Source of the DNA: Scilla litardierei
Taxonomy: Eukaryota > Streptophyta > Magnoliopsida > Asparagales > Asparagaceae
Assembly (NCBI GenBank): GCA_030789695.1
Contig: CM061141.1
Span: 172,808,807 to 172,872,806, forward strand
DNA: 64,000 nt
Direction of reading: 5' to 3'
In this document: positions 11,207-22,127 of the stretch, in pieces
Numbering within the stretch: the stretch's first letter is position 1
Layout: each line of letters opens with the position of its first letter
Translations under genes and position numbers: made by a program
The notes under the pieces: model-generated
Seen by the model: only the letters and a program-made list of their open reading frames with translations
Told to the model about the DNA's origin: nothing
The model's database searches: none

Positions 11207-12638
11207 TGATTAGGGTTCAATATTGCATATTTTACCCCTCATTAGATGGCATTTTGTGCATAATTTGTGTTTATTTTGGCTCTGATACACGCATTTTGAA
11301 GATATCACTTAATTTTGGAGCTTATCGTTTTTATATGCATAAAACCTAATATTTACAGCTTATTACCATCATAATCATAGTCTCCTATTATTTATCAGTT
11401 GAAGTTCGTGAAGTCCCAATTCCAATGCATATTTTTTCCAGAATTTTTGGAGGTCGGAGCAATTTACTGCATTTTTTGGAAGACAGGGTGACTGTGCTGA
11501 AAATTTCTGGTCTGGAAATTCTGCTTTTCCCCTCTTGTGAAGAATTTTGCTATCATTCCAGTGTATATTTCGGCCTAATGATATTTTTTAGTTGTAGTAC
11601 ACTTTGTTACGGTTCCATCGTCGCCTGGAACGCATCATTCCAAGGTCGGATGATTTTTCTAGAATTTTCGCAAGACAGGGTGACGGTGCTGGAAATTTCT
11701 GTTGATTTGTGCTTTAGTTGCGGGTTTTGGGCGCAGATCCGACCCGTTAGTACTGTTTCCAAACCCAAATTTCTGAGCATATTTCTAGATCTTCTCCCCC
11801 TCTATTCCCCTCATTCTACTCTCCTTCTTCTTCATTCTTAGGGTTGGAGGCCATTGGAGAGGAGCAAGAAAGCTTGGATGAGCACAATCATTGGAGGGAA
11901 AGTTGTATTTTCTTAAGAGAAATCTTTGGTGATCTATTCCCTTTATTTTTTTAATTTTATTTTGGTTATTGTAGTAATATTAGATGATGGGTTTTAGAGA
12001 TGAAATTGTCTCTTTTATTGCTATGAGTAGCTAGATCTCATTGTGTGTGGTTGTGTGGTGATGTTGCTTGCTTGGGCTATGGAATTTCAATTCTAGCATA
12101 TTCTAAAGTTTATGTGGTAGGATTTTTTGGGATATACTTTGAATTAGGGACCCTAATGGGTATCCCTAGAGTGGAGTTTGCCTAGTGGTACCATTCATAT
12201 ATGCTTGGTTGTTTATTATCTCGATTTTCCATACCATACTTTCATTGCACACCATGTGTTCGATAAAATGCCACATCCACGATTGCTCATTCCTTAGTCG
12301 GAAAGACAATTGAGTTATCCTCGGATTGAACCCATATGCTTACAACCACATCCCCACACACCACACAAGCTTCCTCACATATTTTCCTCCCCGATACTTC
12401 CACCCTAGGTTGTTGATTTGGTAGATGGTTTCACACACATTTTCACATACACTTCCACCGTTAGCTTAGTTGGTTGTAGCTTCGCCTATACCTCTCTTTT
12501 ATGAATTGAACTTGCGATTGCAAAACGACTTGTCCACGTGATCCGACCCGGTCTCACCGGATATAAATTTATTACTTGACGTCCTCCTACACTTGGGAGC
12601 AACACTCAAGCATCATATACTTGAGACGCGTTCAAGCA
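11207..12638 (+). repeat. 5' LTR of the gag-only element (1432 bp)
   Basis: It begins TGATTAGGG and ends TTCAAGCA. The middle repeats the phrase AGACAGGGTGACNGTGCTG twice (near 11482 and 11671). The 3' LTR is about 25 bases shorter, mainly through a deletion around the counterpart of 11630-11657, and shows many substitutions, so this is an older insertion than the nested element. Confidence 0.9.
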
Positions 12639-12640
12639 AT

Positions 12641-12658
12641 TGGCGCCGTTGCCGGGGA
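12641..12658 (+). other. Primer binding site of the gag-only element
   Basis: TGGCGCCGTTGCCGGGGA lies two bases after the LTR. It is the PBS form typical of Athila-type elements, usually described as complementary to tRNA-Asp. Confidence 0.85.
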
Positions 12659-12846
12659 CAATGGTTTTTGCATTTACATTTTTGATTGCTTTAGGAAATT
12701 TTGGCGTGATACATCCTAATATTTTGTGTGAGTCTTTTTTATTCTTTATCCTACATTTATTATCTTTCATCCTTATTTATTTCTCACTTTTGGAGTCCTT
12801 TGCTATCTTTATTTTCATTTTCATTTATAAAAATTCAAAAAAAGCT

Positions 12847-13332
12847 ATGGAATTTAACGGCATAAATTCTTTGTATGATGCACTTTCATTTTCTTTGCAC
12901 ATGACCACTTCTTTGAAGCTCAAAATTGTCGACTTTGCTCAAATTGACAGTGAATCCTTCTATCAAGCTTGGAGGAGGTTCATGTATTTATTAAGCGGCT
13001 GTCCACATCATGGATTTACGATGGCCCATCTTTTCCTGTTCTTCTACGAGGGACTACGGGAAGAGATGTAGGACTACATGGCGATGATGGACGATGGAGC
13101 TCTATTTGACATGTCTCACGAGGACGCTTGGGAGTACCTGGAGTCCATGGAGAATATGGACCGACCATTGGATGGGACTTCAGGGGGTGAGCTGTTAGTG
13201 CTTCATTGTGATGCCGTTGGAGCGTGCCTTGACCAAGGAGAACCAAGCATGGACGCACCTTTGCAACCCTTGGGTGATGAGCTTCAATTGCTTATTCAGA
13301 CACATGAGACTCAATCCCGAGATTTTCTCTAG
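12847..13332 (+). pseudogene. gag: Gag-like gene of the TR-GAG element, interrupted by a stop
   Basis: From ATG 12847 the frame reads a retrotransposon-gag-like segment: SFYQAWRRFMYLLSGCPHHGF, then LFFYEGL. This matches the pattern (E..Y.AW.RF..LL..CPHHG....L...FY.GL) of Athila-type gag matrix/capsid domains. A TAG at 13069-13071 interrupts it. The same frame then continues with DDGALFDMSHEDAWEYLESME, again the expected gag order, to a stop at 13332. The frame is also open upstream from 12640, covering a hydrophobic leader after the PBS that I do not trust as protein. No CCHC zinc knuckle is visible. The product would be a particle protein; this copy could make only a truncated one. Confidence 0.7.
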
Positions 13333-13343
13333 AGCATGGAGAC

Positions 13344-13940
13344 TTGGAGCCAGTATATTCAGGATATCATTTCGAGTCTTGCATTGTTGCCTCTTACTTG
13401 GGAGAAGGTAATCCAACCACTCAAAAAAATTTATTATCTGATTCGGATTCTTCTTCCCTCGCAGGTGTTGTGTGCAAAGATGGAGAGGACGAGCGTGACA
13501 TTTTGGATGGACATGAGGAGGAGCCAAGTAGGGCCACGAGCTCATCGATCATTTTGGTAGAGCCTGAAACGTGCCTTCCCCTGGTCTTGTCCCAAGATCA
13601 TTCATTCCTTTCCCCCGTGGTAGGGTATCGTACCGAGATGGATGCAACCATTTTAGGAAGTTTTCGTCAACATATTTCAAATTATTTATTTTACTTTGAC
13701 GATTATATTTGGGTCACTTTCGTCGAAAGGCAATGGTGCCCACTTTGGATTGATACAGCTCATTTCTTGCAGGATATGGTCGCACATTTTAGAGAGATGC
13801 TTGGAGTTGTGTTGCTAGGGTCCAAAGTGATTTGTGGAGAGAAGACGCTCTCAAAGGAGCGTAAGGATCTAATGAGCTATTTCCTCCACTGTTGGACATC
13901 CGTGATCTGCCTTTTGACCCCAGTGACTTCTATCCAGTAG
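13344..13940 (+). CDS. Acidic ORF of unknown function downstream of gag in the TR-GAG element
   Basis: The frame of 198 codons differs from gag and overlaps nothing. An acidic stretch (DGEDERDILDGHEEEPS) precedes a more hydrophobic part (FRQHISNYLFYFDDYIWVTF). It ends at a TAG in the context AGTGACTTCTATCCAGTAGT. The second gag-only element at 54-58 kb has an acidic ORF in the same position, ending in a near-identical DNA context (AGTGTAG after CCAGT). That argues for a family-specific reading frame, possibly the gag C-terminus after a frameshift. I do not recognise a domain. Confidence 0.4.
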   Translation: MEPVYSGYHFESCIVASYLGEGNPTTQKNLLSDSDSSSLAGVVCKDGEDERDILDGHEEEPSRATSSSIILVEPETCLPLVLSQDHSFLSPVVGYRTEMDATILGSFRQHISNYLFYFDDYIWVTFVERQWCPLWIDTAHFLQDMVAHFREMLGVVLLGSKVICGEKTLSKERKDLMSYFLHCWTSVICLLTPVTSIQ

Positions 13941-15099
13941 TGTAGAAAATTTAATTTTTTGCACTTTCTATGCTTTCTAGGATAATTTTAATTCAATAAA
14001 CCTATTCTCTTTCAACATTGAGGACAATGTTTGAATTTAGTTGGGGGAGTTGTAGGTGGTTTTAGGATGTTTGTTAGTTGTTTTTGTTTAAAAAATTTTT
14101 TTTTGGCGACATCCATTTTGACATCACCAATATCTTGCGAGCATATCATTGACCCTGCTTGCTCATTTACTAGCTTTGTGCTTAGTCCCTTATATGCTTT
14201 ATATTCATGCATACATTTGGATTCAAATCTTATGCTCAAACTCCTAAATTGTGATTGGCATGCATTTTATTGCTTTTTCTTCAAGGGATCAACTTTAATA
14301 TGCCACTCAAAAAAATAGTGCATAATTCGATGAATTTTGTCTTCGATGTGGTTTGGATTAGTTTTTTGCAAATTTTGTGATGCACGAGTTGGATTAAGTC
14401 ATTAGTGTAGATTGGTTTTCAATTTGATGGGATTTGGCGTTGGATATACGCTTGGTTTATGCTTGAGGAGTGGTTGATTGGTGTGTTGGATCAAAAAAAG
14501 AAAAGAAAAAGAAAAAGGAAAAAAGAATAAGTGCATCGTTCTTCTAGTTTTGTCAAGTAGCTAGGTCCTCATGAAACATTAGGGATTCGTGTCAAAAGAT
14601 AGGATTTAGGAGAGTGCACGAGAGGAAAATAAGTGAATCTTAGGTGATTCGAGTTATTAGGTCCGCGGGATCCTTTTTGGTCCAATGCCCCCAAAATCTT
14701 CTGATTTGGGAGTCATTGACTGAACCCTCGTTACATGGGTCATCCTAAGTTTCATAAAAATAAAAAAAACATGAATAAACAAGATCCATATATCAAACTT
14801 CCATGAATTATGAAAGCTAAGTGTTGTTTTTTGGCCAAGTTCTTGAAAATTGTGATACTATGACACGCTTATGTTTTAATCTCAATGAATGCAAACTTTG
14901 CTTGTGCTTTGTTGGTTTGAGCCATATTGAAATATTTCTCTTTGATTTGCTCTCTTGTATGAGTTGTTACATTAAATTTGAGATTATGTTGAAAATTTTC
15001 TATTTGCCATGAAGATTGTGGAATTTGATATGGGCTATGTTGTGAATCCGAATATATCGCTTGTTTTGATAGGGACTAGCAAAAATCTAGTTGGAGGTG
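13941..15099. other. Non-coding tail of the TR-GAG element with two purine tracts
   Basis: It starts with the motif ATTGAGGACAATGTTTGAA and the purine tract GTTGGGGGAG near 14040. An A/G-rich run (about 14490-14530) follows. It ends with TAGTTGGAGGTG just before the 3' LTR, the likely functional polypurine tract. I see no gene in it; short ORFs here are not supported. The same order of parts occurs in the related element at 56290-57820. Confidence 0.55.
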
Positions 15100-15874
15100 T
15101 GATTAAGGTTCAATATTGCATATTTTACCCCTCATTAGATGGAATTTTGTGCACAATTTGTGTTTATTTTGGCTCCGATACACGCATTTTGATGATATCA
15201 CTTAAATTTGGAGCTTACCGTTTTTATATGCATAAAACCTAATATTTACAACTTATTAGCATCATAATCTTAGTCTCCTATTATTTATCAATGAAGTTCG
15301 TGAAGTCCCGATTCCAACGCATATTTTTCCAGAATTTTTGGAATTCGGAGCAATTTACTGCATTTTTTGGAAGACATGGTGACGGTGCTGAAAATTTCTG
15401 GTCTGGAAATTCTGCTATTACCATCTTCTGCAGAATTCTGCTATCATTTCAGTGTATATTCCGGCCTACTGATATTTTTTAGTCGTAGTACACTTTGTTA
15501 CGGTTCCATCGCCACCTGGAACTTTCTAGAATTTTCGTAAGACAGGGTGACGGTGCTGAAAATTTCTGCTGATTTGTACTTTAGTTGCGGGTTTTGGGCA
15601 CAGATCCGACTTGTTAGTGATGTTTCTAGACCCGAATTTCTGAGCTTATTTCTAGGGCTTCTCCCCCTCTATTTCCCTTATTCCACTCTCATTCTTCTTC
15701 ATTATTAGGGTTAGAGGCCATTGGAGAGGAGCAAGAAAGCTTGGAGGAGCACAATCATTGGAGGGAAAGTTGTATTTTCTTAAGAGAAATCTTTGGTGAT
15801 CTCTTCCCTTTATTTTGTTTATTTGATTTTGGTTATTGTAGTAATATTGGATGATGGTTTTTAGAGATGAAAAT
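15100..15874 (+). repeat. 3' LTR of the gag-only element, first part
   Basis: This aligns with the 5' LTR from its first base. It is cut at AAAAT (15870-15874), the target site of the nested Tekay element, and resumes at 25598. Confidence 0.9.
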
Positions 15875-16166
15875 TGTAACGACTGGTTTTCATGTATCTG
15901 GATTTATTATATTATATATATATGTTTTGGTGGATTTTCTCCTCATGTGTGGTTTTCGTCTCCGTAGCTTTCACTTTCGATCGTTTCGTCGTGTTTTCTT
16001 AGCTTCTTCCGTTGATCGTCGATTTCGGAGTAAGTCATTCGTGACGGGCTTCGTATCGGTCATATCTTATTGTTAGATCAAGCCTAGAAGTCTTAGGAAT
16101 CGATCCCGGAGCTTCGCGCTCCATTTCGAAACTTTCTGTGCACGTTAGCCGCTACAAGAAGGGGAA

Positions 16167-16560
16167 CCGACCGACTAGATGACGATTTAGTCGGTCGGCA
16201 AACCTTCATGGACCGACTAGTGGGCTTTGTAAATTTCTCAGGAGTTACTGTTTATCGTTAGTCGGTCTAAGAACATTTGTCGATCGACTAGGTTGCAAAC
16301 TAGTCGGTCAGCAATCGTTCTTCAACCGACTAACTCTAAGATCATTTTTGATACCAAGTACTATTCATTCTTAGTCGGTCTAAGAACGTTCATCGACCGA
16401 CTAGATTCGAAACTAGTCGGTCAGTAGTTGTTCTTTGACCGACTAAATCTAAATCCTATTTTTGTACAGGAGTTACTGTTTGGACTTAGTCGGTCTGCGT
16501 TGGTCAATCGACCGACTAGTTCCCAAACTAGTCGGTCAGTGGTTGCTCTTTGACCGACTA
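16167..16560 (+). repeat. U3 array of CCGACTAG / CTAGTCGG palindromic motifs
   Basis: About 15 copies of (A)CCGACTA(G) and its reverse complement (C)TAGTCGGT(C) occur in 394 bases. After a leading pair there are three repeats of a module of about 110-125 bp. Each module has the order TAGTCGGTC, ACCGACTAG, ACTAGTCGGTC, ACCGACTA, so adjacent copies can pair as hairpins. The array ends about 45 bases before the TATA box. The 3' LTR has the same array at about 23437-23830, with a few point changes. Confidence 0.9.
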
Positions 16561-16604
16561 ATCAGTGTCGAAACCCTAATTTCTGGGCAGCCTCCAGCAC
16601 TTCC

Positions 16605-16613
16605 TATTTAAAC
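16605..16613 (+). promoter_or_regulatory. Probable TATA box of the Tekay LTR
   Basis: TATTTAAAC is followed by a long C/T-rich stretch (16614-16690), as in plant LTR promoters, and lies just downstream of the motif array. It is conserved in the 3' LTR near 23876. Confidence 0.55.
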
Positions 16614-17865
16614 CCCCAAACGTTTTTCTTTTCTTCTTTCCTTTCTCCTGAGCCTCCTTCTTCCCCAAATCATCATCCATCTAACCCTAGCCTTCCTCCT
16701 TCATCTAAAGCCTCTCCCCCTCCATTTTCGCTAATCACCATGCCCTAGGCCATCTCCAACCCCCAAAAATCCCCAAAACCCCATTTCTCCAGATTTTCCC
16801 CATCCATTCCAGATCTGAACCCTAGGTTCCCCGGAGCGTTTCTTCCGTTGCCGTGCTTGCTCAGCATCATTCTTCCTCTCCTATACGGTAATAACTCGAT
16901 CTCTTAATATCCTCATAACCCATTTGTGTTTTTGTGACACCCTAATAAAACTAGGTTGGATGTTGTTCTAATGTTGTTTTGCCATGGCAGCGATCTCATC
17001 GCCGTAGTTAGCTTTTGTGTGATGGCCTCGTTGATCGTCATCCTCGGAGCTAGGCAAGTGAAACTTGCCACTTAGGGTTTTGGGCCATGTCTTAGGCCAT
17101 TTGCTTGTTGTAGGCGACAAGAGACTAGGCGACGAAATGATACTCGCCTAGGCGCAATTTTAGGAACTAGCTTGACAACGAAGCTAGATCCGTCATTTAT
17201 CATGTTGCATAACTCCCATGTCATGTTTAATTTTAATTAACGGTACGCGAATTAATTGTCATCCATGCTATCCATGTTGAATGTCACATTCGTAGCACAC
17301 GCTACAATACTTGTGTTTCCTGGCTCTTGTTCCAGAAGCGGGCTACCGGCTACGTGAGTTGGTTGATAGCCAATGCCCGACCTACTTGTTTCCGGCTAGG
17401 CACCTGCGTTGCAGGCATAACCCTACGCCATACGTGTTAAATACACTTCCTGGCTCGTGATCCAGAAGCGAGCATTCCGTATGCGGGGTAATGCCCTGGC
17501 TCGATACACGTGGAGGGGTAGAGATAAACGGTCACTTGAGCTTAGGAGTTGGCCCGATCAGCCACTCTAGCCAACAGGCGGAATCTCTGTGCACAACTTG
17601 TTATTTGACGTGTTTACTTGACGTGTTCACTTAACGTGAACTACTTGACTTGTACTTGTCCATGTTTTACTTGTAAAACTTGTTATCCATGCCTTACTTA
17701 CCACTTGCTACTTGTGCTTCCCATTACTTGTCACTTCCATACTATACTTGCCATGTCATGCATCATACTATAACTGTTAGGTTGTTAGTTTGCCTTACTT
17801 TCAGTTTCCTTGCCCAAGTCTTTTAGACTTACTGACATGTGCCCCTTTACTCTTTTGGGTGACAC

Positions 17866-17973
17866 ATGTTAGATCCTGAGCCTGAGTTCATTGTTGAGGA
17901 CGAGGTGTTTGCTGACGCCGAGCCCGAGCCTGTGTTTGGCGAGGAGTACGTGGACACTGGGGACCAGTCCTAG
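17866..17973 (+). CDS. Short acidic ORF inside the Tekay LTR (35 codons)
   Basis: ATG 17866 opens 35 codons rich in Glu and Asp (repeated PEPEF/AEPEPVF phrases) and ends TAG at 17971-17973. The 3' LTR copy at 25139-25246 keeps the frame with one amino-acid change (Pro to His at codon 4). Being kept in both LTRs of a young element does not prove it is translated. It may be an old coding fragment captured in the LTR. No domain is recognised. Confidence 0.25.
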   Translation: MLDPEPEFIVEDEVFADAEPEPVFGEEYVDTGDQS

Positions 17974-18463
17974 TGTCTTCGTTGAGCTTTCCACTTTTGT
18001 TTTAGAATGTTTTGTTGTCGGTGCGTAGCACCTATACTTTATTACGTTGTCCCTTTTGTTGGCCTTGTTCTGGGCCTTTAGACTCTTTCTTTTAGCCTGT
18101 TGGCTTTTCTGGATGTTGAACTTAACTTTAATGTTGGACAATTTCTGAGATTTGAGATGTTATTTTTGTCTCTCCTTGTGTTATTATTGTTGTTCCGTTT
18201 GTGGTTACAGGGACCTGCTTATGTCAGATTGACGCTTATCGGGTTTGGGGCTTCACAGCTCCACTCTCGTGCGAACCTTTTCACGTCTTGCCTCCATTTT
18301 AGGGAAGCGGGGCGTGACAGGTTTTGTTGGGGGCCCATGCAGGTCTCTTCTGTAACTGCGATTATCGGAACGACGATAATAATATTAGAATGTCCAATAA
18401 ACTAAGTTCGACATCCGAGTCATAAGCTATGAGTCTAATCTGCTTCGTTTTCTGTGTCATTAG

Positions 18464-19594
18464 ATGGCAGGAAGGCGATTCACCCGTGGTGGAGGTAGTG
18501 GTGCGACCCCTCATGACGAGGAGCCTGAGCGGGAACCCACCAATGGAGAGATGATGCAGATGATGCTTCAGATGATGCAGGTGCAGCAGGGCATGCTCCT
18601 GCAAGTCCAGAATGCTCCACTTGCTCGAGCTGGTCAGGCAATCCAGGATGCCCCTCGCTCCGATCCGGGAGCGAAGCAATTTCGGGAGCTGGGTCCCACA
18701 TATTTTGATGCGTCTGAGGGTCCTCTGGCTGCCGATGAATGGATTCGGAACATTAAGGATAACTTGAAGATGGCCAAGATCACCCCGGCTGGATGGGTTG
18801 ATTTGGCAAAGAGGCAACTCAAGGATAATGCTCGGAACTGGTGGGATGCAGACGAGAAGATGCTGGTGGAGCCGATAGCTTGGGCTACCTTTAAGTCCAG
18901 GTTTGATGAGGAGTTCTTTCCAAAGGCTGCTAGGAAGGAGATGCTGCATCGCTTTATTGATCTGAAGCAAGGGAGCTTGACGGTGGACCTGTACCACCAA
19001 GAGTTCATTAGGCTGAGTCGGTTCGCACCGAAGATGGTGCAGGATGCTGATGAGTGGGCTCAGAGGTTCCTGCAGGGACTTGCTTTAGAGCTCCAGATTT
19101 TTGTGTCTTCCTCTGATCTGGACTCTTATCAGAAGGTTCTGGTCGCTGCGAGGAGGCAGGAGCTGAACCTGAGGCAGGAGCTGAACCTGAGGCAGGAGCT
19201 GGGAAGAGGCCTATGGAGCAGGCCAGAGTGGTGGTTAGGCCTGGTTTCAAGCCTAATCAGCCAGCTCAGTTCAAGAGGCCAGGAGGGCCTGTTCAGAAGA
19301 CTTGCCATTTCTGCGGCAAGATCGGACATGTCAAGGATCAGTGTAGGAGATTTCTGGGCCAGTGTGTTGTCTATGGAGATCCAACCCATACCATGAAGGA
19401 TTGTCCGAGGTCGAAGCAGCCTTGGAGGGCACCTGTTGCAGCACAGTCGTTGCAGCAGAGAGCGTCTGTTCCTGCTGGACGTGGAGCAGCTCTTGTTCCA
19501 CAGAGGCAGGCTTTTCAGCAGGCTTTTCCGCCGAGGAGACAGGCTTTTCTGATGACCGCTGTGGAGAGCGAGGCTGTGGATGAGGTTATCGCAG
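18464..19594 (+). pseudogene. gag: Tekay gag, frameshifted before the zinc knuckle
   Basis: ATG 18464 follows an untranslated leader of about 145 bases. The product has an acidic N-terminus, a Met/Gln-rich stretch (EMMQMMLQMMQVQQ), and the retrotransposon gag domain from FRELGPTYFDASEG to LTVDLYHQEFIRLSRFAP. Near 19196-19212 the frame shifts by one base, directly after an 18-bp unit (CAGGAGCTGAACCTGAGG) repeated about 2.5 times. The other frame then carries the CCHC knuckle CHFCGKIGHVKDQC and a Gln/Arg/Ala-rich tail, to 19594. In place, the protein would assemble the particle and bind RNA. As sequenced, gag runs off into a wrong frame and the knuckle is lost. Confidence 0.88.
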
Positions 19595-19707
19595 GTAATC
19601 CTCAATCTAGCTGTTACTTTCCTAGCTAGTTTTGATTATTAGATTATGTTGTTTGCTTAAACATGATTGGTTGCTAGACTAGGGCTTGATTGTTAGACTG
19701 TTTGTAG
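19595..19707 (+). other. Candidate intron 1 between Tekay gag and protease (113 bp)
   Basis: It runs from GTAATC at 19595 to TTTGTAG at 19707, is T-rich, and carries stop codons in the frame of the zinc-knuckle segment. Joining 19594 to 19708 keeps phase 1 and joins gag to the VILVCTFPA segment that leads into protease, the order normally found without a break in Tekay gag-pol. Confidence 0.6.
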
Positions 19708-22127
19708 GTGTGATTCTGGTTTGCACATTTCCTGCACAAGTTCTTTTTGACTCTGGTGCATCGATGTGTATTATTTCTCGGAGCTTCGTGGAGAAGCGTT
19801 CCTTGTCGACGTCCCCTCTTTCCAAGAGTTGGAATATCGTTACAGGGAATGGCGTGGTCTCGGTACATCTTGGTTGCAATTCTTGCTCGTTGGTGGTTTG
19901 TGGACATGAGCTTTACGCTGATTTCATTGTCCACGACGTCATCAACTATGATGCGGTCCTTGGGATGGACTGGCTTGCGAGCTTCTATGCTACGATCGAC
20001 TGTCGGAGGAAGAAGGTGGTGTTCGAGATTCCCGGACATCCAGTATTCGAGTTCAGTCGTGGAAGCAGTTCGCTTGGTCCTGTCAGGTTTCGAGCCAGGC
20101 CGGTGGAGATTGTGGCTATGCAGATGGAGCTGGAGAGGCCAGCGATTGTGCGGGACTTTGATGACGTCTTCCCCGAGGAGATGTCTGGTTTGCCACCTGA
20201 TCGAGCTTTAGAATTTTCTATTGATCTTATTCCAGGAGCGCAACCGATTTCGAAGGCGCCTTATCGTATGGAACCCGCTGAGTTGGAGGAATTACGGAAG
20301 CAACTGGATGAGCTTTTGCAGAAGGGTTATATCAACCCTAGTGTGTCTCCGTGGGGAGCACCGGTGCTGCTGGTGAAGAAGAAGGATGGTTCGCGTCGCA
20401 TGTGCATGGACTATCGGGAGTTGAATGTGGTAACCATTAAGAATAAATACCCGTTGCCTCGCATTGATGATATTTTTGATCAGCTTGGTGGTTCGAGGGT
20501 GTTTTCGAAGTTGGATTTGAGGAGTGGTTATCATCAGTTGAAGGTGAAGAAGGTAGATGTTTCGAAGACAGCGTTCAGGACGAAGTATGGACACTACGAG
20601 TTTGTGGTTATGCCTTTCGTTGTAACCAATGCACCCGCAGTTTTCATGAATCTGATGAACCTGATTTTCTACGAATTTTTAGATAAGTTTGTCGTTATCT
20701 TTATTGACGACATTCTGATCTATTCAAAGTCGGAGGAGGAGCATGCATCACACTTGAGGACGTTGTTGGAGATCTTGAGGAAGCATCGGTTGTATGCTAA
20801 GTTTTTGAAGTGCGAGTTTTGGCTGGACAGAGTTGCTTTTCTCAGGCATGTGGTGACTGGAGATGGTATTTCAGTGGATCCCGAGAAGATCAGGGCCATC
20901 AGAGAGTGGCATGTTCCGCAGTCAGCGTCTGAGATCCGGAGTTTCCTTGGGCTTACTGGTTACTATCGGCGTTTCATTAAGGACTTTTTCCGTATTGCTG
21001 AGCCGATGACCAGATTGACGCGGAAGGATGTACCTTTTATTTGGTCGGGTGATTGTGAGAATGCCTTTGGTGTTCTGAGGGAGAGATTGACGACTGCCCC
21101 TATTCTTGTTGTGCCTGATCGCAGCGGTGGATTCGAGATCTTTTGCGATGCTTCTGGCAAGGGTCTCGGTTGTGTGTTGCATCAACATGGGCATGTTGTG
21201 GCGTATGCATCTCGTCAGCTCAAGTTTCATGAGAAGAATTACCCGACGCACGATTTGGAGTTGGCTGCCGTTGTGTTTGCTCTTAAGATTTGGAGGCACT
21301 TCTTGCTGAGTGAGAAAGTGAAGATTTTCACCGATTACAAAAGCTTGAAGTATATTTTTACTCAGAAGGAGCTCAACATGCGACAACGTCGATGGTTGGA
21401 GCTCATGGCGGATTATGAGATTGATTTGCAGTATCACCCTGGCAAGGTGAATGTGGTTCCTGATGTGCTGAGTAGGCTTCCAGCGGTGATGATTTTGACA
21501 TCGCAGAGGAGATTGCAGCAGGATTTTTGCGAGTCTGGTGTGGAGATTGTTCTTCCCAGAGAGGCTTCTCCGTTGATGTGTATGCATATACAGTCGATGA
21601 TCGTGGATCGGATCAAGGCTGGCCAGGCCGGAGATCCGAGGCTGGTGAAGATTCGGGAGCAGGTGAAAGTCGGTCTGCGGACTGACTTTTTGATTCATGA
21701 GGATGGCTCGCTGAGGTTTGGAGCCAGGTTGTGTGTGCCAGCTGGGGATATCAGAGAGGAGTTGATGATGGAGGCATATAGTTCGCCGTATTCTGTGCAT
21801 CCTGGTGGGACCAAGATGTACAAGGATCTTCGTCTGAACTATTGGTGGCATGGTATGAAGAGGAGTGTGGCTCGGAGTGTAGCCAAGTGCTTGGTTTACC
21901 AGCAAGTGAAGGCGGAGCATCAGCGTACGGCAGGGTTGCTGCAACCGCTTCCGATTCCGGAGTGGAAGTGGCAACACATCACTATGGATTTCGTGACTGG
22001 ACTACCTCGGAGTCCAAAGCAGAATGACGCGATTTGGGTGATCGTAGATCGATTGACCAAATCCGCGCACTTTATTCCATTCCGAGTGGGACAGTCCACT
22101 GAGGCGCTAGCGAGGAGATATATGGAG
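19708..22127 (+). CDS. pol: Tekay pol: protease, reverse transcriptase, RNase H, integrase N-terminal and core start
   Basis: The protease motif is VLFDSGAS (DSG form, usual in Tekay). RT spans MCMDYRELN to the catalytic FIDDILIYS near 20700. A normally invariant Gly is replaced in MPFVVTNAP. RNase H has FEIFCDASG, the DLELAAVV Glu and FTDYKSLKY, so its acidic residues are present. The integrase zinc finger keeps HPGG.KMY and the first Cys (AKCLVYQQ), but the second Cys is Tyr. The core begins MDFVTGLPR and [12 protein letters not shown]. The segment ends at MEG... 22127, where a donor GTAAAT follows. The frame has no stop. Substitutions suggest partial loss of function. It would copy the RNA to cDNA in cytoplasmic particles. 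Confidence 0.9.

Larger units (their letters stand above)
15875..18319 (+). repeat. 5' LTR of the Tekay element (2445 bp)
   Basis: Starts TGTAACGACTGG, ends CGTGACA. It contains the palindromic motif array (16167-16560), a TATA box near 16605, a pyrimidine-rich leader after it, and a short acidic ORF near its 3' end. The bases after the LTR (GGTTTTGTTGGGGGCC) do not match the tRNA-Met PBS usual for chromoviruses. Confidence 0.95.

Noticed and set aside
12640..12846. Hydrophobic N-terminal extension of the TR-GAG gag frame, possibly a signal peptide or membrane segment
   Set aside because: It starts in the primer binding site and is T-rich. Gag-like sequence begins only after ATG 12847, so the hydrophobicity is likely compositional.
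20922..21977. 351-codon minus-strand ORF across Tekay pol
   Set aside because: It mirrors the RT-RNase H-integrase frame, which has all expected motifs on the plus strand. The minus frame has no motif and a His/Leu/Gln/Thr-rich composition typical of a complement reading.
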